Below, in pieces: positions 17,813-27,794 of a DNA stretch of 64,000 nt. The stretch is taken from contig CAYTEH010000004.1 of assembly GCA_964436765.1 (NCBI GenBank), positions 4,664-68,663 on the forward strand. Reading direction: 5' to 3'. Both the position numbers and the translations under genes were made by a program. Source of the DNA: CAYTEH01 sp964436765 (GTDB lineage Bacteria; Patescibacteriota; Gracilibacteria; Peribacterales; Peribacteraceae). Position 1 is the first letter of the stretch. Each line of letters begins with the position of its first letter. Below the pieces are notes generated by a model that saw nothing but the letters and a program-made list of their open reading frames with translations, did no database searches and had not been told where the DNA came from.

Positions 17813-20800
17813 TGATGCCAATGGATCTTCGCGCCTTGGTACAGGCAGGGCGGCCCACGTGATATACCGCGTCACCAAAGTGTCGGTGGTGGCAGTAAGG
17901 AATGCTGCCAAGGGGGTCCGTGCAATTGCAGGATCGGGCCCGGGAATGTTGTACGTTGCATGGCTGCCGTCCGGGGCAGCAACGAATGTCGGATCACCGC
18001 CGGCATGAGCACGTAGTTCAGCTTGCCGCCGGGCCACTGCCTGCACCTTCCACTGTTGCACGATATCGGCTTCCGGCAGATCCATGAACTGCTGAAATGT
18101 GAGGCCGGTCCAAGGATCGTTCTCGGTACTCGAGAGCGTGCCCGTGTTCATCACGATGCGCATGTTGCCGGAACCGCCTTCGTAGGTGACTCGGAACGTG
18201 GCGCCGGGGATGTTGAAGGCGTTCTGGACGGACGTGATTTTCTTTTCGGCCTCTTCCAGGCGCTTGACTGACGCTTCGGGGACCATGCGGTTGAAAATAT
18301 CGTCTATGAATTGCCGGATGTTTTTGCGCTCGTTCTCGCTTACCTGCATTTCGAGCACCGGCACGGGCGTCACCGTGGCCGAAGGCGGGTCGACGTGGCG
18401 CGTCAGGTACGCACGCATGATCTCGTTGGAAAAGAGCTGCGCGAGCTGTCGGTCTAGCCCCTCGATGCCCGCAACGGTCGGGATGGTGCCTGCGTTCCCT
18501 AGCGCGGGCGGCAGACGACGGAAGCGCTGCATGATGCTGCTGATTTCTGCAGCCCTCTTCTGTATATCCTGCAGGTTGGAATGCGGCAGGCGGATGGTGC
18601 CCACGTCGGCCAGCGAGTTGATGGGCGGAGTGGTGATGACGCGTCCGGCTACAGTAGGCAGTGAATTGAGGATGGTGATAAGTGTCGTCCCCCACCAGTT
18701 CAGACGCGCCTCGGGCGTGGCCGTCTCCAGCAGACCGGCAGTCACTTCCTTGTTCAGGCGCTCGGAATTTTGGCTGTGCGCCGCAAGGCGCATGATCTGG
18801 TACTTGCGTTGTTCCAGTTCGTTTGCGACCTCCGTGACCGTTCTGTCGCCGCTGGCCGCGACGCGGTTCGCCCAGTCGCGCTGGAGGCTGCGCCTGGCTT
18901 CGTTCGTGAGGGGCATCTGGCCGAGGAACCTGTTCCAGCTCTGGTTCAGGTAGGCCACGTGCTCGTCGGCCTCCCGCACGCGCATGTTCGGGAAATTCGC
19001 GAAGTTCCCGCCGCCGTAGTAATCGGCAGCCGTGAAGGCCCTGAGAGGGTCGTTTTGATTGAGCAGGTTGAATTCCTGCGCGTTCTCGCTGGGGGGCGCA
19101 GCGAGGGGATTGTTGCGGTCGAGGATCTGCTGCATGTGACGACGGATGCGCTGCACGAGGCTTGCCGCCTCGCGGCCGTTGCGGGACATATTCTCGAGTG
19201 TGCTGTCGTCAGCTTCGAAGAGGAATACCTCCCAAATTTTATAGTTGTACCCCTGGCTGGGATTTTCCCGCTCGAGACGATATGCCTCATGCATCGACAC
19301 CAGATAGACGAACGTACGGCGTTCGTTGGGCGCTCTGCTTTCACCAAGCTCCCTGAGACGTCTCACCACATGAGGCTGGCCCCATTGCTGAAGAATAGAG
19401 CCGTCCACAGCCACACCGTAGGGCCTGATCTGTCCGGTGACGATGCGGCTGAAAAACTGCGGCGTGTCGTAGCGGTCACGAATATATGCGGCACCCTGCG
19501 CCTCGGCGCCGCCCCGGTGACCGGGGGCGCGGAAGCCCAGATTATCGATGCTGCGGCCACGATTCGTGAAAAACTTCTTGAGGAGCGCGTACATCGCCTG
19601 GCCCTTTTCCCTGGGGCCCATCTGGCCAAAGTCGAAGCCCGTGAAGTTCATGGTGGGCGGGAGCGGCGGCTGCTCACCGGGACGCGATCCGTTAATTTCC
19701 CAGGATTTCATGAGATCGTAGAATCGAATCACGTCATTGACCTTTTGGTCCTGGAGGATCGCGAGGAGCTTGCGGCTCATGAGGTCGTTGCTTTCCAGTT
19801 CCTGCGCCCAGTAGTTGGTGAGGGTCGCGGTGCTCTCGGGGCCGTTGCGCCAGTCCTGGATGCCCTTCGCGATGCCGTCCCACCAGGCCGAGCCGGTGCG
19901 GCGTTCCTGCACCAGGCCGTACACGAGGCCGCCAAACACGGCGGGAAGCAGAATGAAGTTTTCGAGGTTCGTGCGGTTTCGTTTGAAGAAGTAATGGTGG
20001 AGCCCTTTAATGGCCAGGAACGCGCCCAAGCCCACCGCGGCTGCGGCGGGGAGATTATTGCGCCAGTCCATGACGATGTCCTTCATCTCGCCCGCGAAGT
20101 TATGGATGGTCTGGCTCAGGCCGATCGACTTACGGAGCGATTCCGTCTGCGCCACAGTGCGGTTCTCGGTTTCCTCCGCGTTCACGAGGGCGTTGATGGT
20201 GATATCGAGGATCGAACGGGTGTCTTCCACACTCAGGCCGCTGACGGGACCGCCCGTCCAGTTGTTGCCGATGTACGTGCGCAGCGCGTTCAGGAAGCGT
20301 TGGTTGTCCGCGGTCTGCGGCATGTTTGCAGAGAGGAAATCGAGAGCAAGCTGCGGACGCGAGCGCCAGACGCTGGCAGACGGGAGGGAGTTCGTGAGTG
20401 CCTGCTCTGGGATGCCCGTCTGCATCACCTGGATGAACTGCGGCTGCCCCTGCATGCCGAAGCGCGGGTTCGGCTGCTGTTGCATCACCGGGACAGACCG
20501 CGGGCGACGGCGCATCTCGATATATCTGGTACGCGCGGTTCCGAGCGTGATGCCCCATCCACTGAGCGCTTCAGTGGAGCCCATTTCGTCGATGCTGATC
20601 ACCTGGTACGCATCCTGCACCTTATTGACGATAGCTGCGTTGGCCGCGATGATCGCATCGAGCGCCTGGACCGTTTGCTGGGGATTGCCGGGCACGGCCG
20701 CGCCGGTGACTCTCGTGCGGAGGGTCCCGCCCTGGAGCATGATCGCCAGGAGCGAGAGGTATTTGGTCCGGCTCAGGCGGATATCGGGAAAGCCCGAGGG

Positions 20801-21469
20801 CGTGCGCGGTGCGGGCCCGTCGGCCGCCTCGATGCCAGGAGGCATGATGCGGTTTTCGCGGAGGACGCGGTCGAGGTCGTTGCGCGCGTTCTTGTACGCC
20901 TCGATAGGCAGCTGCAGGAAAAGCGTCAGCTGGTCGTTCGTGGCGCGCTGCATATTCCCTTCGCCGACCCAGACGCTCCGGCCGTTCCTGACGCGGTCGA
21001 ACACGACCTGACCCAGGTCGCTGGCAGGCAGGGCTCCCTGGCCGGGGAAAATTCTGTCGATTTGCTCACGGGTCAGAAGTGACCGTACCCGCCCCCCCGC
21101 CGCTTCCAATTCCGCCGGCGTCGGGTTCTGCAGGTCTGCCGCCTGCGCCAGGTTGAACGGATCGGCGGCATTGATGTTGCCGCGCGTCTGGTCCTGCAAT
21201 GTCGCCGCGTTCATGTTTGGGATCATCCCGCTCACGAGCAGCGCTTTGAACATGGCGCGGTCGGCGGGGCTGCGCTGGTTCAGCTCGGCATGCTCGCCTC
21301 GCGTGAACTGGTTATCGAAGAGCGCAATCGCGTTCGAGAGGGTCTGGTTCTGGTTGATGCGGTTGGGTCCGCGAATAGATTCGCTGGGCGCCACGGGCGA
21401 GAAACCACACAGGCGCGCCTCCCGGGTGCTCCAGGTGTTCCGGCCGGTGTGGAAGTGCATGTGGATCAT
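17810..21469 (-). CDS. Giant protein of unknown function (1219 residues) with WSxREARL N-terminal motif
   Basis: It begins MIHMHFHTGRNTWSTREARL, sharing the WSxREARL motif with the low-complexity protein at 14864. There is no signal peptide. Two hydrophobic segments at about residues 476-495 and 503-520 suggest a central hairpin membrane anchor with large soluble parts on each side. The rest is mixed helical sequence, Asn/Arg-rich, without a motif I recognise. The stop lies within the terminator at 17769-17812. It starts 24 nt after the stop of the 830-residue gene upstream, so the block to 27607 is probably one transcription unit. The function cannot be deduced from sequence. Confidence 0.7.
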   Translation of the reverse strand: MIHMHFHTGRNTWSTREARLCGFSPVAPSESIRGPNRINQNQTLSNAIALFDNQFTRGEHAELNQRSPADRAMFKALLVSGMIPNMNAATLQDQTRGNINAADPFNLAQAADLQNPTPAELEAAGGRVRSLLTREQIDRIFPGQGALPASDLGQVVFDRVRNGRSVWVGEGNMQRATNDQLTLFLQLPIEAYKNARNDLDRVLRENRIMPPGIEAADGPAPRTPSGFPDIRLSRTKYLSLLAIMLQGGTLRTRVTGAAVPGNPQQTVQALDAIIAANAAIVNKVQDAYQVISIDEMGSTEALSGWGITLGTARTRYIEMRRRPRSVPVMQQQPNPRFGMQGQPQFIQVMQTGIPEQALTNSLPSASVWRSRPQLALDFLSANMPQTADNQRFLNALRTYIGNNWTGGPVSGLSVEDTRSILDITINALVNAEETENRTVAQTESLRKSIGLSQTIHNFAGEMKDIVMDWRNNLPAAAAVGLGAFLAIKGLHHYFFKRNRTNLENFILLPAVFGGLVYGLVQERRTGSAWWDGIAKGIQDWRNGPESTATLTNYWAQELESNDLMSRKLLAILQDQKVNDVIRFYDLMKSWEINGSRPGEQPPLPPTMNFTGFDFGQMGPREKGQAMYALLKKFFTNRGRSIDNLGFRAPGHRGGAEAQGAAYIRDRYDTPQFFSRIVTGQIRPYGVAVDGSILQQWGQPHVVRRLRELGESRAPNERRTFVYLVSMHEAYRLERENPSQGYNYKIWEVFLFEADDSTLENMSRNGREAASLVQRIRRHMQQILDRNNPLAAPPSENAQEFNLLNQNDPLRAFTAADYYGGGNFANFPNMRVREADEHVAYLNQSWNRFLGQMPLTNEARRSLQRDWANRVAASGDRTVTEVANELEQRKYQIMRLAAHSQNSERLNKEVTAGLLETATPEARLNWWGTTLITILNSLPTVAGRVITTPPINSLADVGTIRLPHSNLQDIQKRAAEISSIMQRFRRLPPALGNAGTIPTVAGIEGLDRQLAQLFSNEIMRAYLTRHVDPPSATVTPVPVLEMQVSENERKNIRQFIDDIFNRMVPEASVKRLEEAEKKITSVQNAFNIPGATFRVTYEGGSGNMRIVMNTGTLSSTENDPWTGLTFQQFMDLPEADIVQQWKVQAVARRQAELRAHAGGDPTFVAAPDGSHATYNIPGPDPAIARTPLAAFLTATTDTLVTRYITWAALPVPRREDPLAS

Positions 21470-21493
21470 GAGTGTGTGTTTGCCGCAGGGGGA

Positions 21494-23986
21494 TTAATGG
21501 CCTCCTTCGTGGCCGTTTCCATGGGCCGCCGCAGCGGCCGGGTTGGTGGGGCTGAGGAGCCAGTTCCATGCGGACGGGACCGCCTTGAACGGCGCTTTGA
21601 CAGTCCACTGGATGGCTTTCGAGGGCCACGTCAGCGGGTTCTTGGCCGTGCCCTCGCCTCCCACGAACTTGCGCACGAACTGAGCGGGCCAGATGAGCGG
21701 GTTCCAGCCGGAGCCGTCTCCTTTAAAGATGTTACCGGCCCGGTTCTTCCAGCCTTCTTTCCACCAGTTGTGACTGTCGATCTTCTTTTGGATCGGCTTG
21801 AATGCCTGCGTCGCAATCGCTTCGATTTCAGCCTTCTTTTCTGCTGTGTAATGAGGGTTGTTGGCGATGCTCGTCGAATCTGTCCCGCCAAGGTATGTCT
21901 GCACGGCAGTCAGACGCTCGGTCATGGTTAGATTTGAGAGCTTACTGGCATCAACACCAAGTCCCTCGGCACGCAGTGCCTCCAAATCCCTGGAAGGAAT
22001 TGCATTGGCAGAAAACGCTGACTGGGCACGTTCTAGAATCGCACTGTGGAGCTTGCGCATGAAACCCCTGATTTCCGGTGACTTGGGCAGGCTCTTCACG
22101 TCGTCTTCCGGAAGACTCTGAAGATACTTGGTCGTAAAATATGCGTCGATCACTACCTTCAGATCGGTGTCCTTATCCATCGGATCATCCGTGAGCGACA
22201 TGCCGATTGCCTCCTTATTGAAGAGGCGTTCCTTGTATTGTTTCCAGGGATCAGTTTTCAAACCCAGCTTGGAGATCTGCCTGAAAGATCGCTTTTCGCT
22301 GTTGCTCCATTTTTCCTCTGCTTCTTCGTCGTCCAATTTGGGAGGTATCGCAGCAGCTGCCATCGCTTCGATCTGTTTCGGAGTATCAGCCGTCTGTTGC
22401 AGTTCACCTCGCATATGGCCAATGACGCTTTCCAAATCGTTACCGCGCAATCCTTCATGCTCGAGACTCCGGCGGATGACCGCCCAACAAGCGTTGGGGC
22501 CGTTATCGACGCTCTGCTCCTGCGCCTTCGTCAGCTGCTCAAGGTTCTCTTCCAGAAGCTTGGTGTAGCGTTCGACGCTCCCGAGCGCAGGACTCTTGTC
22601 GGTACCGGCTGTCTGGTTGAATGCGGAACGGACGGACTGCACCAGTCGTCCCGGGTTAAAAGCGTTCGCGGGATTGATGATCGCCCCTTCATCGACACCA
22701 GTTGGTGCAGCCGGAGGTGCAGGAAGGAGAAAAGTGCGCAGGTAGGCGAGGTTCACTCCTGCCGCAGGCGTCACAAGCAAGGGTCTCAAAGAATTATTCC
22801 CCATCACGAATGCCATGATTTGGTTCACCGTATCCAGGACGTCTTGTGCGTTTTTGAGATGGTGCGTTTCATTTTTGATTTTTTCGCTCTGAAGTGTTGA
22901 CCATCCTGAGTCGCGCGTGCCAGCTGGAGGAGTGGCAATATTGAGTGCATGCAATGCAGCACGAATATGCGCAAGATCATGACTTGGCGTCTCAAGTTTT
23001 TCCAGTTTTGCCAAAGCCGTGCTTAGTGCCTGCTCTTGCTCGAGCCTGGCCCTTGCAGCCGTAAGTTCTGCGGCCCTGTTCCCACCGCCAAGTACCTGGG
23101 CCGCAGTAGGATCGCGACGGATGGCGGCGAGCGCCAAGAGCAGCTCACGGCTGTCTGCATTACCTGCAGCAAGCTGTGCGAGTGCAGCAGTCGATGCAAA
23201 CGCGTCCGCAAGTGACATCGTCGTATGAGCCGGAGGATTGTTCGCAGGAGTGTTCGGATCACGGATCTCACATTGAGTTCCAAAGATTGCATTTATGTCC
23301 GCTTCGGTCAGACGATGAGTGTGCACGGCAGGAGGCAGAGCGATGGGAATTCCTCCAGGCCCAACGAACTGGATACCAGCTTGGTTCAACATACGATTCG
23401 CCAAACGTGCACGGATGTTCGCGGCAGTGCCCTGCCACATGGGCTGAGACAGATCGATACGTATGATGCCGGCAAGTCCGTTGATGGTGATTGGAGCGGC
23501 ACTTTCCCAGACAGTATCGGGAGCATTGGCAACGTTCGTATTGATGCGCGAAAGCTGTTGCACGAAACGCCTGACATCTTCGGTGCTCAGGTTCTGATGC
23601 AACACTTTTAGGAATGCTTTTGCGCGTGCAATATTTTCCTGTTTGCGGGCATGCCTGTCGCCCGTGAGTTCCCTGAAGCCCTGTACGATCCTGCTCGGCG
23701 CCTTGCTTCCCAGCATCTGATTGTATGCCGCCAAAAACTGCTGCTCGGCATCGCTGCGCGTGAAGAGCGCGATCGCCGCAAACCTCTGTCGGAAACCTGA
23801 AACGGAATTGGAAATATGTGCAGCAATGGCCGCTTCATCCTGGTCGACAAGTTCGTTGAAATTCGGCAGATGCAGTGCCGCCTGCAGCATGTTGTACTCA
23901 TGACGTGCACTCAGATCCTGCGCGACGCGGTTTTCCGCAAACTCCATGCCTGTGGTGGCGCCGGAAGCGTCGGGAGTATCTGCCAT
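21494..23986 (-). CDS. Large protein of unknown function (830 residues)
   Basis: The product is a mainly helical soluble protein. The C-terminal 100 residues carry a repeated motif (NPLIWPAQFVRKF then NPLTWPSKAIQW) and end in an Ala/Gly/His tail (AAAAHGNGHEGGH). The His-rich tail resembles the ends of the neighbour at 24070 and of the product of 63187. TATAAT lies 11 nt before the ATG. No signal peptide, membrane helix or known domain is evident. Confidence 0.65.
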   Translation of the reverse strand: MADTPDASGATTGMEFAENRVAQDLSARHEYNMLQAALHLPNFNELVDQDEAAIAAHISNSVSGFRQRFAAIALFTRSDAEQQFLAAYNQMLGSKAPSRIVQGFRELTGDRHARKQENIARAKAFLKVLHQNLSTEDVRRFVQQLSRINTNVANAPDTVWESAAPITINGLAGIIRIDLSQPMWQGTAANIRARLANRMLNQAGIQFVGPGGIPIALPPAVHTHRLTEADINAIFGTQCEIRDPNTPANNPPAHTTMSLADAFASTAALAQLAAGNADSRELLLALAAIRRDPTAAQVLGGGNRAAELTAARARLEQEQALSTALAKLEKLETPSHDLAHIRAALHALNIATPPAGTRDSGWSTLQSEKIKNETHHLKNAQDVLDTVNQIMAFVMGNNSLRPLLVTPAAGVNLAYLRTFLLPAPPAAPTGVDEGAIINPANAFNPGRLVQSVRSAFNQTAGTDKSPALGSVERYTKLLEENLEQLTKAQEQSVDNGPNACWAVIRRSLEHEGLRGNDLESVIGHMRGELQQTADTPKQIEAMAAAAIPPKLDDEEAEEKWSNSEKRSFRQISKLGLKTDPWKQYKERLFNKEAIGMSLTDDPMDKDTDLKVVIDAYFTTKYLQSLPEDDVKSLPKSPEIRGFMRKLHSAILERAQSAFSANAIPSRDLEALRAEGLGVDASKLSNLTMTERLTAVQTYLGGTDSTSIANNPHYTAEKKAEIEAIATQAFKPIQKKIDSHNWWKEGWKNRAGNIFKGDGSGWNPLIWPAQFVRKFVGGEGTAKNPLTWPSKAIQWTVKAPFKAVPSAWNWLLSPTNPAAAAAHGNGHEGGH

Positions 23987-24069
23987 AAAATCCTATTATT
24001 ATAGCACAGCTTCCGATTTGACGGAAGCCGGATATGAATGAGGATATTTAGGCTTACTTTTGCTTAAAA

Positions 24070-26100
24070 TCAGTGTGCCTTGGGGGCTGCAGGTGTCTTT
24101 CCATGGTCATCTTTTTTGTCGGGATTCTTCCCATGGTCATCCTTTTTGCCATGGTCTTTGTCATCGGCTTTTTTATCGGGATTTTTTCCAGCGTCTTTTC
24201 CAGCATCTTTGGCATGATCGTCTTTTTTCTCGGCACCATGATCATCTTTTTTTGCCTCGATCTTCTTTCCGGTCACCTTGGCCGTCGCGTCATCGCCTCC
24301 CAATACATGCCTCATCATGTGGCCCATCAAACCGGCCGTCCCATGAATACGGAAAAAAGTCTGCGCTTTCACTTTCGCAGCGTCTTTATCCACCGGTTTT
24401 TCTTTTGGACCGATGCCGGTGAATTGGGGCAGGCCGGGTTTCTTGGGAACTTCGGTCACAGGGATGACTATGGTGGGAGGTTCAGCAGCTTTGTCGGCCT
24501 CGGCACGCCCTGCCAATTGCGTCATTGCAATTGTACGGGCTTCGCACTGTTGCGTGAATGCCGTGGTCTTTTCTGCGAAAGTCTGTTCCGCCGCTGCAAG
24601 CATCAGTGAATCGTCCGCCTCGGCAATGTCTTCCTTCGCTTCCTTCAGTGCAGCCCGAATGGCATCGACTTCCGTTTTCCACTCCTCCTTCTGCTTTTTC
24701 AATTCCGTCATTCTTTCAGCTTTCACTCCCGGATTGGCCAGCGCATCGATCTTTGCCTCCACTGCCGTAAACTGCGCCTTCATGGCAGTTTCTGCCTGCG
24801 CAATGGCGGCCTCCGAGTTCGTCATCGTCGTATTCAATGTGTTCCGTTGCCGCTCCACAGCGACCCTTACCGCCTCGGCGCTTGCCCTCTCTTCGTCGGC
24901 ATGCCTGCGGCGCTCCTCGTCTTCAACGCGACGCGCGTCATTGTCTGCGATCAATTGCCGTAACGGCGCCAGCGCCTGATCCAGCATATCCTGCCGGCGC
25001 TTGTCCTCTGCCTTTTCGGCCATTTTCTTCTGTAAGTCACTGACTTTTTTTCTCATTTGTTTAACTGCTCGGTGGTGTTTACGAATGTCATCCGGCACGG
25101 GCATTCCGATGCTTCCCGCGTCGCGGCAGACGGTATCCAATGCCTCGTCGTGCCTCTCCAAATGCGAGGCATAGGTCTCCAACTGCTCCTCATCCATGAT
25201 GTCAGGAGGCGCCGCATCTTCAACGCGTTGCCTCGCTAATTCCCCCTGTAACTGCATTTCCCTGGCCAATTCATTCTTTCTGGTTTCGAGTCTCTGGGCC
25301 TCCGCCTGGTGCTGCGCCGCTTCCGCGTCCCGTTCCTTTTTCGGCTTGCGGCCGGCCTGCCGTTTCATTTCCTCCCTCCGCGCACGGAGCCGACTCATGG
25401 TTTTATTCGCCTTCGCGGTATCATACGGCGCATCCGCCTCGTCGCCCTTCCCCTTCACTTTCACCAGTAACTTCAGTTGTTCAATCACCTCGTACCTGTG
25501 CGTATCGATCTCTTCGGGCGCGAGAGCATTGGGATCCGTATCGGTTAAAAGTTTCTCTGCAGCAACGACCATGTCATCCACTTTTTTGCCCGCTTTCTTA
25601 CGCGCTTCCTCGAAACGCTCCTGAGTCTCGTCGGCGGCAGACTGTGCTCCCGCATACGCAGGATTCGCCGCGCTCTGCGCATTTGCGTCGGCCTGGGGAG
25701 ACGTCACCGCGGGAAGCATATTTTTGCGCCGGAGCTCATGTGCATGGAACTTCAGGCGCTCGATGCGTTCATCCAGTTTTTGCCGCAGTTGCTGGATTCT
25801 TGCCTCATTGACCGGGAAATTCGCATCGTGCGATTTCAATTTTTTTTCGGACTGAACCAGATACTTTCTTGTTTTTTTAAGAAGCAGTAACGTTCGTGTC
25901 ACGAGGTCCTCGTCCTCCGTCAAAAGGGTCTGGATGTCGGCACTCGTCTCATTCGCAGCATTCTCAATCGCCTCCAGCAGCCTCCCTTCCGCTTTCTCCA
26001 GCTGCCTCTGTTTTTCCGCGGCCACCGCATTCGCATCGATCTGGCCATGCACGGCCTCAAGAAAGTCCTTCATGCTCTGACCTTTTGGACGATCCGGCAT
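24070..26100 (-). CDS. Long coiled-coil protein with Lys/Asp/His repeat tail
   Basis: The 676-residue product is almost entirely charged heptad-like sequence (Ala/Glu/Lys/Arg-rich, about residues 15-560), typical of a long coiled coil. The last 55 residues are made of KKDDHGK/KNPDKK repeats, ending KTPAAPKAH. TATAAT at 26108-26113 lies 7 nt before the ATG, so the message is probably leaderless. It is the second gene of the minus-strand block 27607-17810. A structural or scaffold role is plausible (inference). The His/Asp-rich tail could bind metal. Confidence 0.7.
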   Translation of the reverse strand: MPDRPKGQSMKDFLEAVHGQIDANAVAAEKQRQLEKAEGRLLEAIENAANETSADIQTLLTEDEDLVTRTLLLLKKTRKYLVQSEKKLKSHDANFPVNEARIQQLRQKLDERIERLKFHAHELRRKNMLPAVTSPQADANAQSAANPAYAGAQSAADETQERFEEARKKAGKKVDDMVVAAEKLLTDTDPNALAPEEIDTHRYEVIEQLKLLVKVKGKGDEADAPYDTAKANKTMSRLRARREEMKRQAGRKPKKERDAEAAQHQAEAQRLETRKNELAREMQLQGELARQRVEDAAPPDIMDEEQLETYASHLERHDEALDTVCRDAGSIGMPVPDDIRKHHRAVKQMRKKVSDLQKKMAEKAEDKRRQDMLDQALAPLRQLIADNDARRVEDEERRRHADEERASAEAVRVAVERQRNTLNTTMTNSEAAIAQAETAMKAQFTAVEAKIDALANPGVKAERMTELKKQKEEWKTEVDAIRAALKEAKEDIAEADDSLMLAAAEQTFAEKTTAFTQQCEARTIAMTQLAGRAEADKAAEPPTIVIPVTEVPKKPGLPQFTGIGPKEKPVDKDAAKVKAQTFFRIHGTAGLMGHMMRHVLGGDDATAKVTGKKIEAKKDDHGAEKKDDHAKDAGKDAGKNPDKKADDKDHGKKDDHGKNPDKKDDHGKTPAAPKAH

Positions 26101-26152
26101 AACTTATATTATACCAGTTTACGAACAGATAAACAACTTCTTCCCCTAAAGA

Positions 26153-27607
26153 TTATTTCACCGATTGCCCATGAAAAACCAGCTTGCCCGGGGCTTTGAA
26201 GTACCTGAAAGGATCTTTGAGAATCACTTTCTCGAATCCGCGGATTTCGCGGAAGACCGTCGGCTTGCCGCCGGCCTTATCTGTGATTTTCAGGTTCCCG
26301 CGTTCATCCCTGAAAATAATGCAATCAAGATCCGCTTCGCAGGCCGTCATATGGAGTTCGACCGCCCTGTTTGCAGGCAATGTCACGATGGTGTTCCTGA
26401 TTTCATTCTCATCGTACGCATACAGGCCCTTGAAACGTTGCGTGGCGTCCCTCTTGGCATCGTCGGCCAATTCCTGTGCAAGTTCTCCTGCGGACACTCC
26501 GTTTGCGACCGACTGGACCGATACTTTCGCACGCATGACTTTCCGGGCGCCGTTGCCCCTGTAACCTTTCACAACTCCGTCAAACGTATCCTCACCCCTG
26601 TTCAAACCGGCCCCGACGGGCGCGATGCCCAGCGTGTCGGGCCCCTGAACCGTATGGGATGCTCCGGGCTTCAAACCCTCTTTCAACCACTTTGTCATGT
26701 TCTCAACATACTTCCCCTCGTCCGCCATGCCAGTGGGCATGGTGACCGGCAGCACGCCGGTGAGGGTGTGGGGACTTGCGCTCAGGAAATACGGGTTGGG
26801 CCTCTCGCCGTCGCGTACCTGGGTCAGGAAACCGGCGATCAGGTTCGTCAGCTTCGCCTCATCACCTTGGGCATTCAGACGGCCCGCGATGTACTTCACC
26901 ATCTTCGTAACGGCCTCGGTCCGCTGCACCTGGCCTTCGTCACCTCCGAGCGTAAGCACATCCAGAAGCAGCTGCTGCAGGTTCCTTTCGCTCAGGTCAT
27001 TGATCACCCGTCCGGCATACTGCCTAAACTGTTCATCGGCATCATCCGGCACAGCCGGCTTTTGCGGTTCAATCTTTTTCGCCTTGGTCGTGATGTGCCC
27101 AAAACGGCCCAAAGCGACGCTGGTGGGCTCCAAATCGGGCGCGGGCGCTTCCTGTCCTTCCGAACGATAGCCGACAACGTCCAGCAGATCCTTCCTCAAT
27201 TGTTCACTTGCCACGGAAGTCGGGATTCTTTCTGCAAGCTTATTGGCGTAGCCGAAATACAGATCCGACCTCGAGTGCATGCCTTTCTGTACTGCTGCGA
27301 TAACCTGCTGCGACTCCGCAATTTTTGCATCACGGATCTCAGGCGACGGTTCGCTTGTCATCTGGTCCTCTTTGAAAGCAATGCCGGCGGTAAGCATTTC
27401 ATCGGAGAGGTCTTCCAAAATTTGCTCCATGCGGGCCCTCGTCTCTTCGATCACAACCGCAGCCTGACTGTTGCGGGCTTTCCGGAGTTCTAACATCAGA
27501 CCATGCATCTCCTTGATCTCTGCCAGATTATCAATGATAGCATCAGCTCTCACCGTCAGATGCTTGTCGTGGAGTATCAGATCGGTGGAGTGCGTCTCGG
27601 TTTCCAT
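26153..27607 (-). CDS. Hypothetical protein (484 residues)
   Basis: It appears to head the block of unknown genes. The first 120 residues are helical and charged (AIIDNLAEIKEMHGLMLELR); the C-terminal 100 residues (from about DENEIRNTIVTLPANRAVEL) look like a beta-rich domain. There is no signal peptide or membrane segment. A 52-nt gap with TATAAT separates it from the next gene. No family recognised. The interval 27608-27794 is AT-rich with no gene and probably holds the promoter. Confidence 0.6.
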   Translation of the reverse strand: METETHSTDLILHDKHLTVRADAIIDNLAEIKEMHGLMLELRKARNSQAAVVIEETRARMEQILEDLSDEMLTAGIAFKEDQMTSEPSPEIRDAKIAESQQVIAAVQKGMHSRSDLYFGYANKLAERIPTSVASEQLRKDLLDVVGYRSEGQEAPAPDLEPTSVALGRFGHITTKAKKIEPQKPAVPDDADEQFRQYAGRVINDLSERNLQQLLLDVLTLGGDEGQVQRTEAVTKMVKYIAGRLNAQGDEAKLTNLIAGFLTQVRDGERPNPYFLSASPHTLTGVLPVTMPTGMADEGKYVENMTKWLKEGLKPGASHTVQGPDTLGIAPVGAGLNRGEDTFDGVVKGYRGNGARKVMRAKVSVQSVANGVSAGELAQELADDAKRDATQRFKGLYAYDENEIRNTIVTLPANRAVELHMTACEADLDCIIFRDERGNLKITDKAGGKPTVFREIRGFEKVILKDPFRYFKAPGKLVFHGQSVK

Positions 27608-27794
27608 AGAGTGATAAAATGAAAATTTGGTAGATTACTTTAACAATATTTTAATATTAGTCAAATATCATAGGGTCCAGTAGAATGCCTCTAATTGATC
27701 AGAAAGTAAACTTTAAATAACAATAATTACTATGATGGCTTGGGAATGAGCCAAATCATCCTGTATATGAAATAGTACGAGGGTAGAAAGAGGC

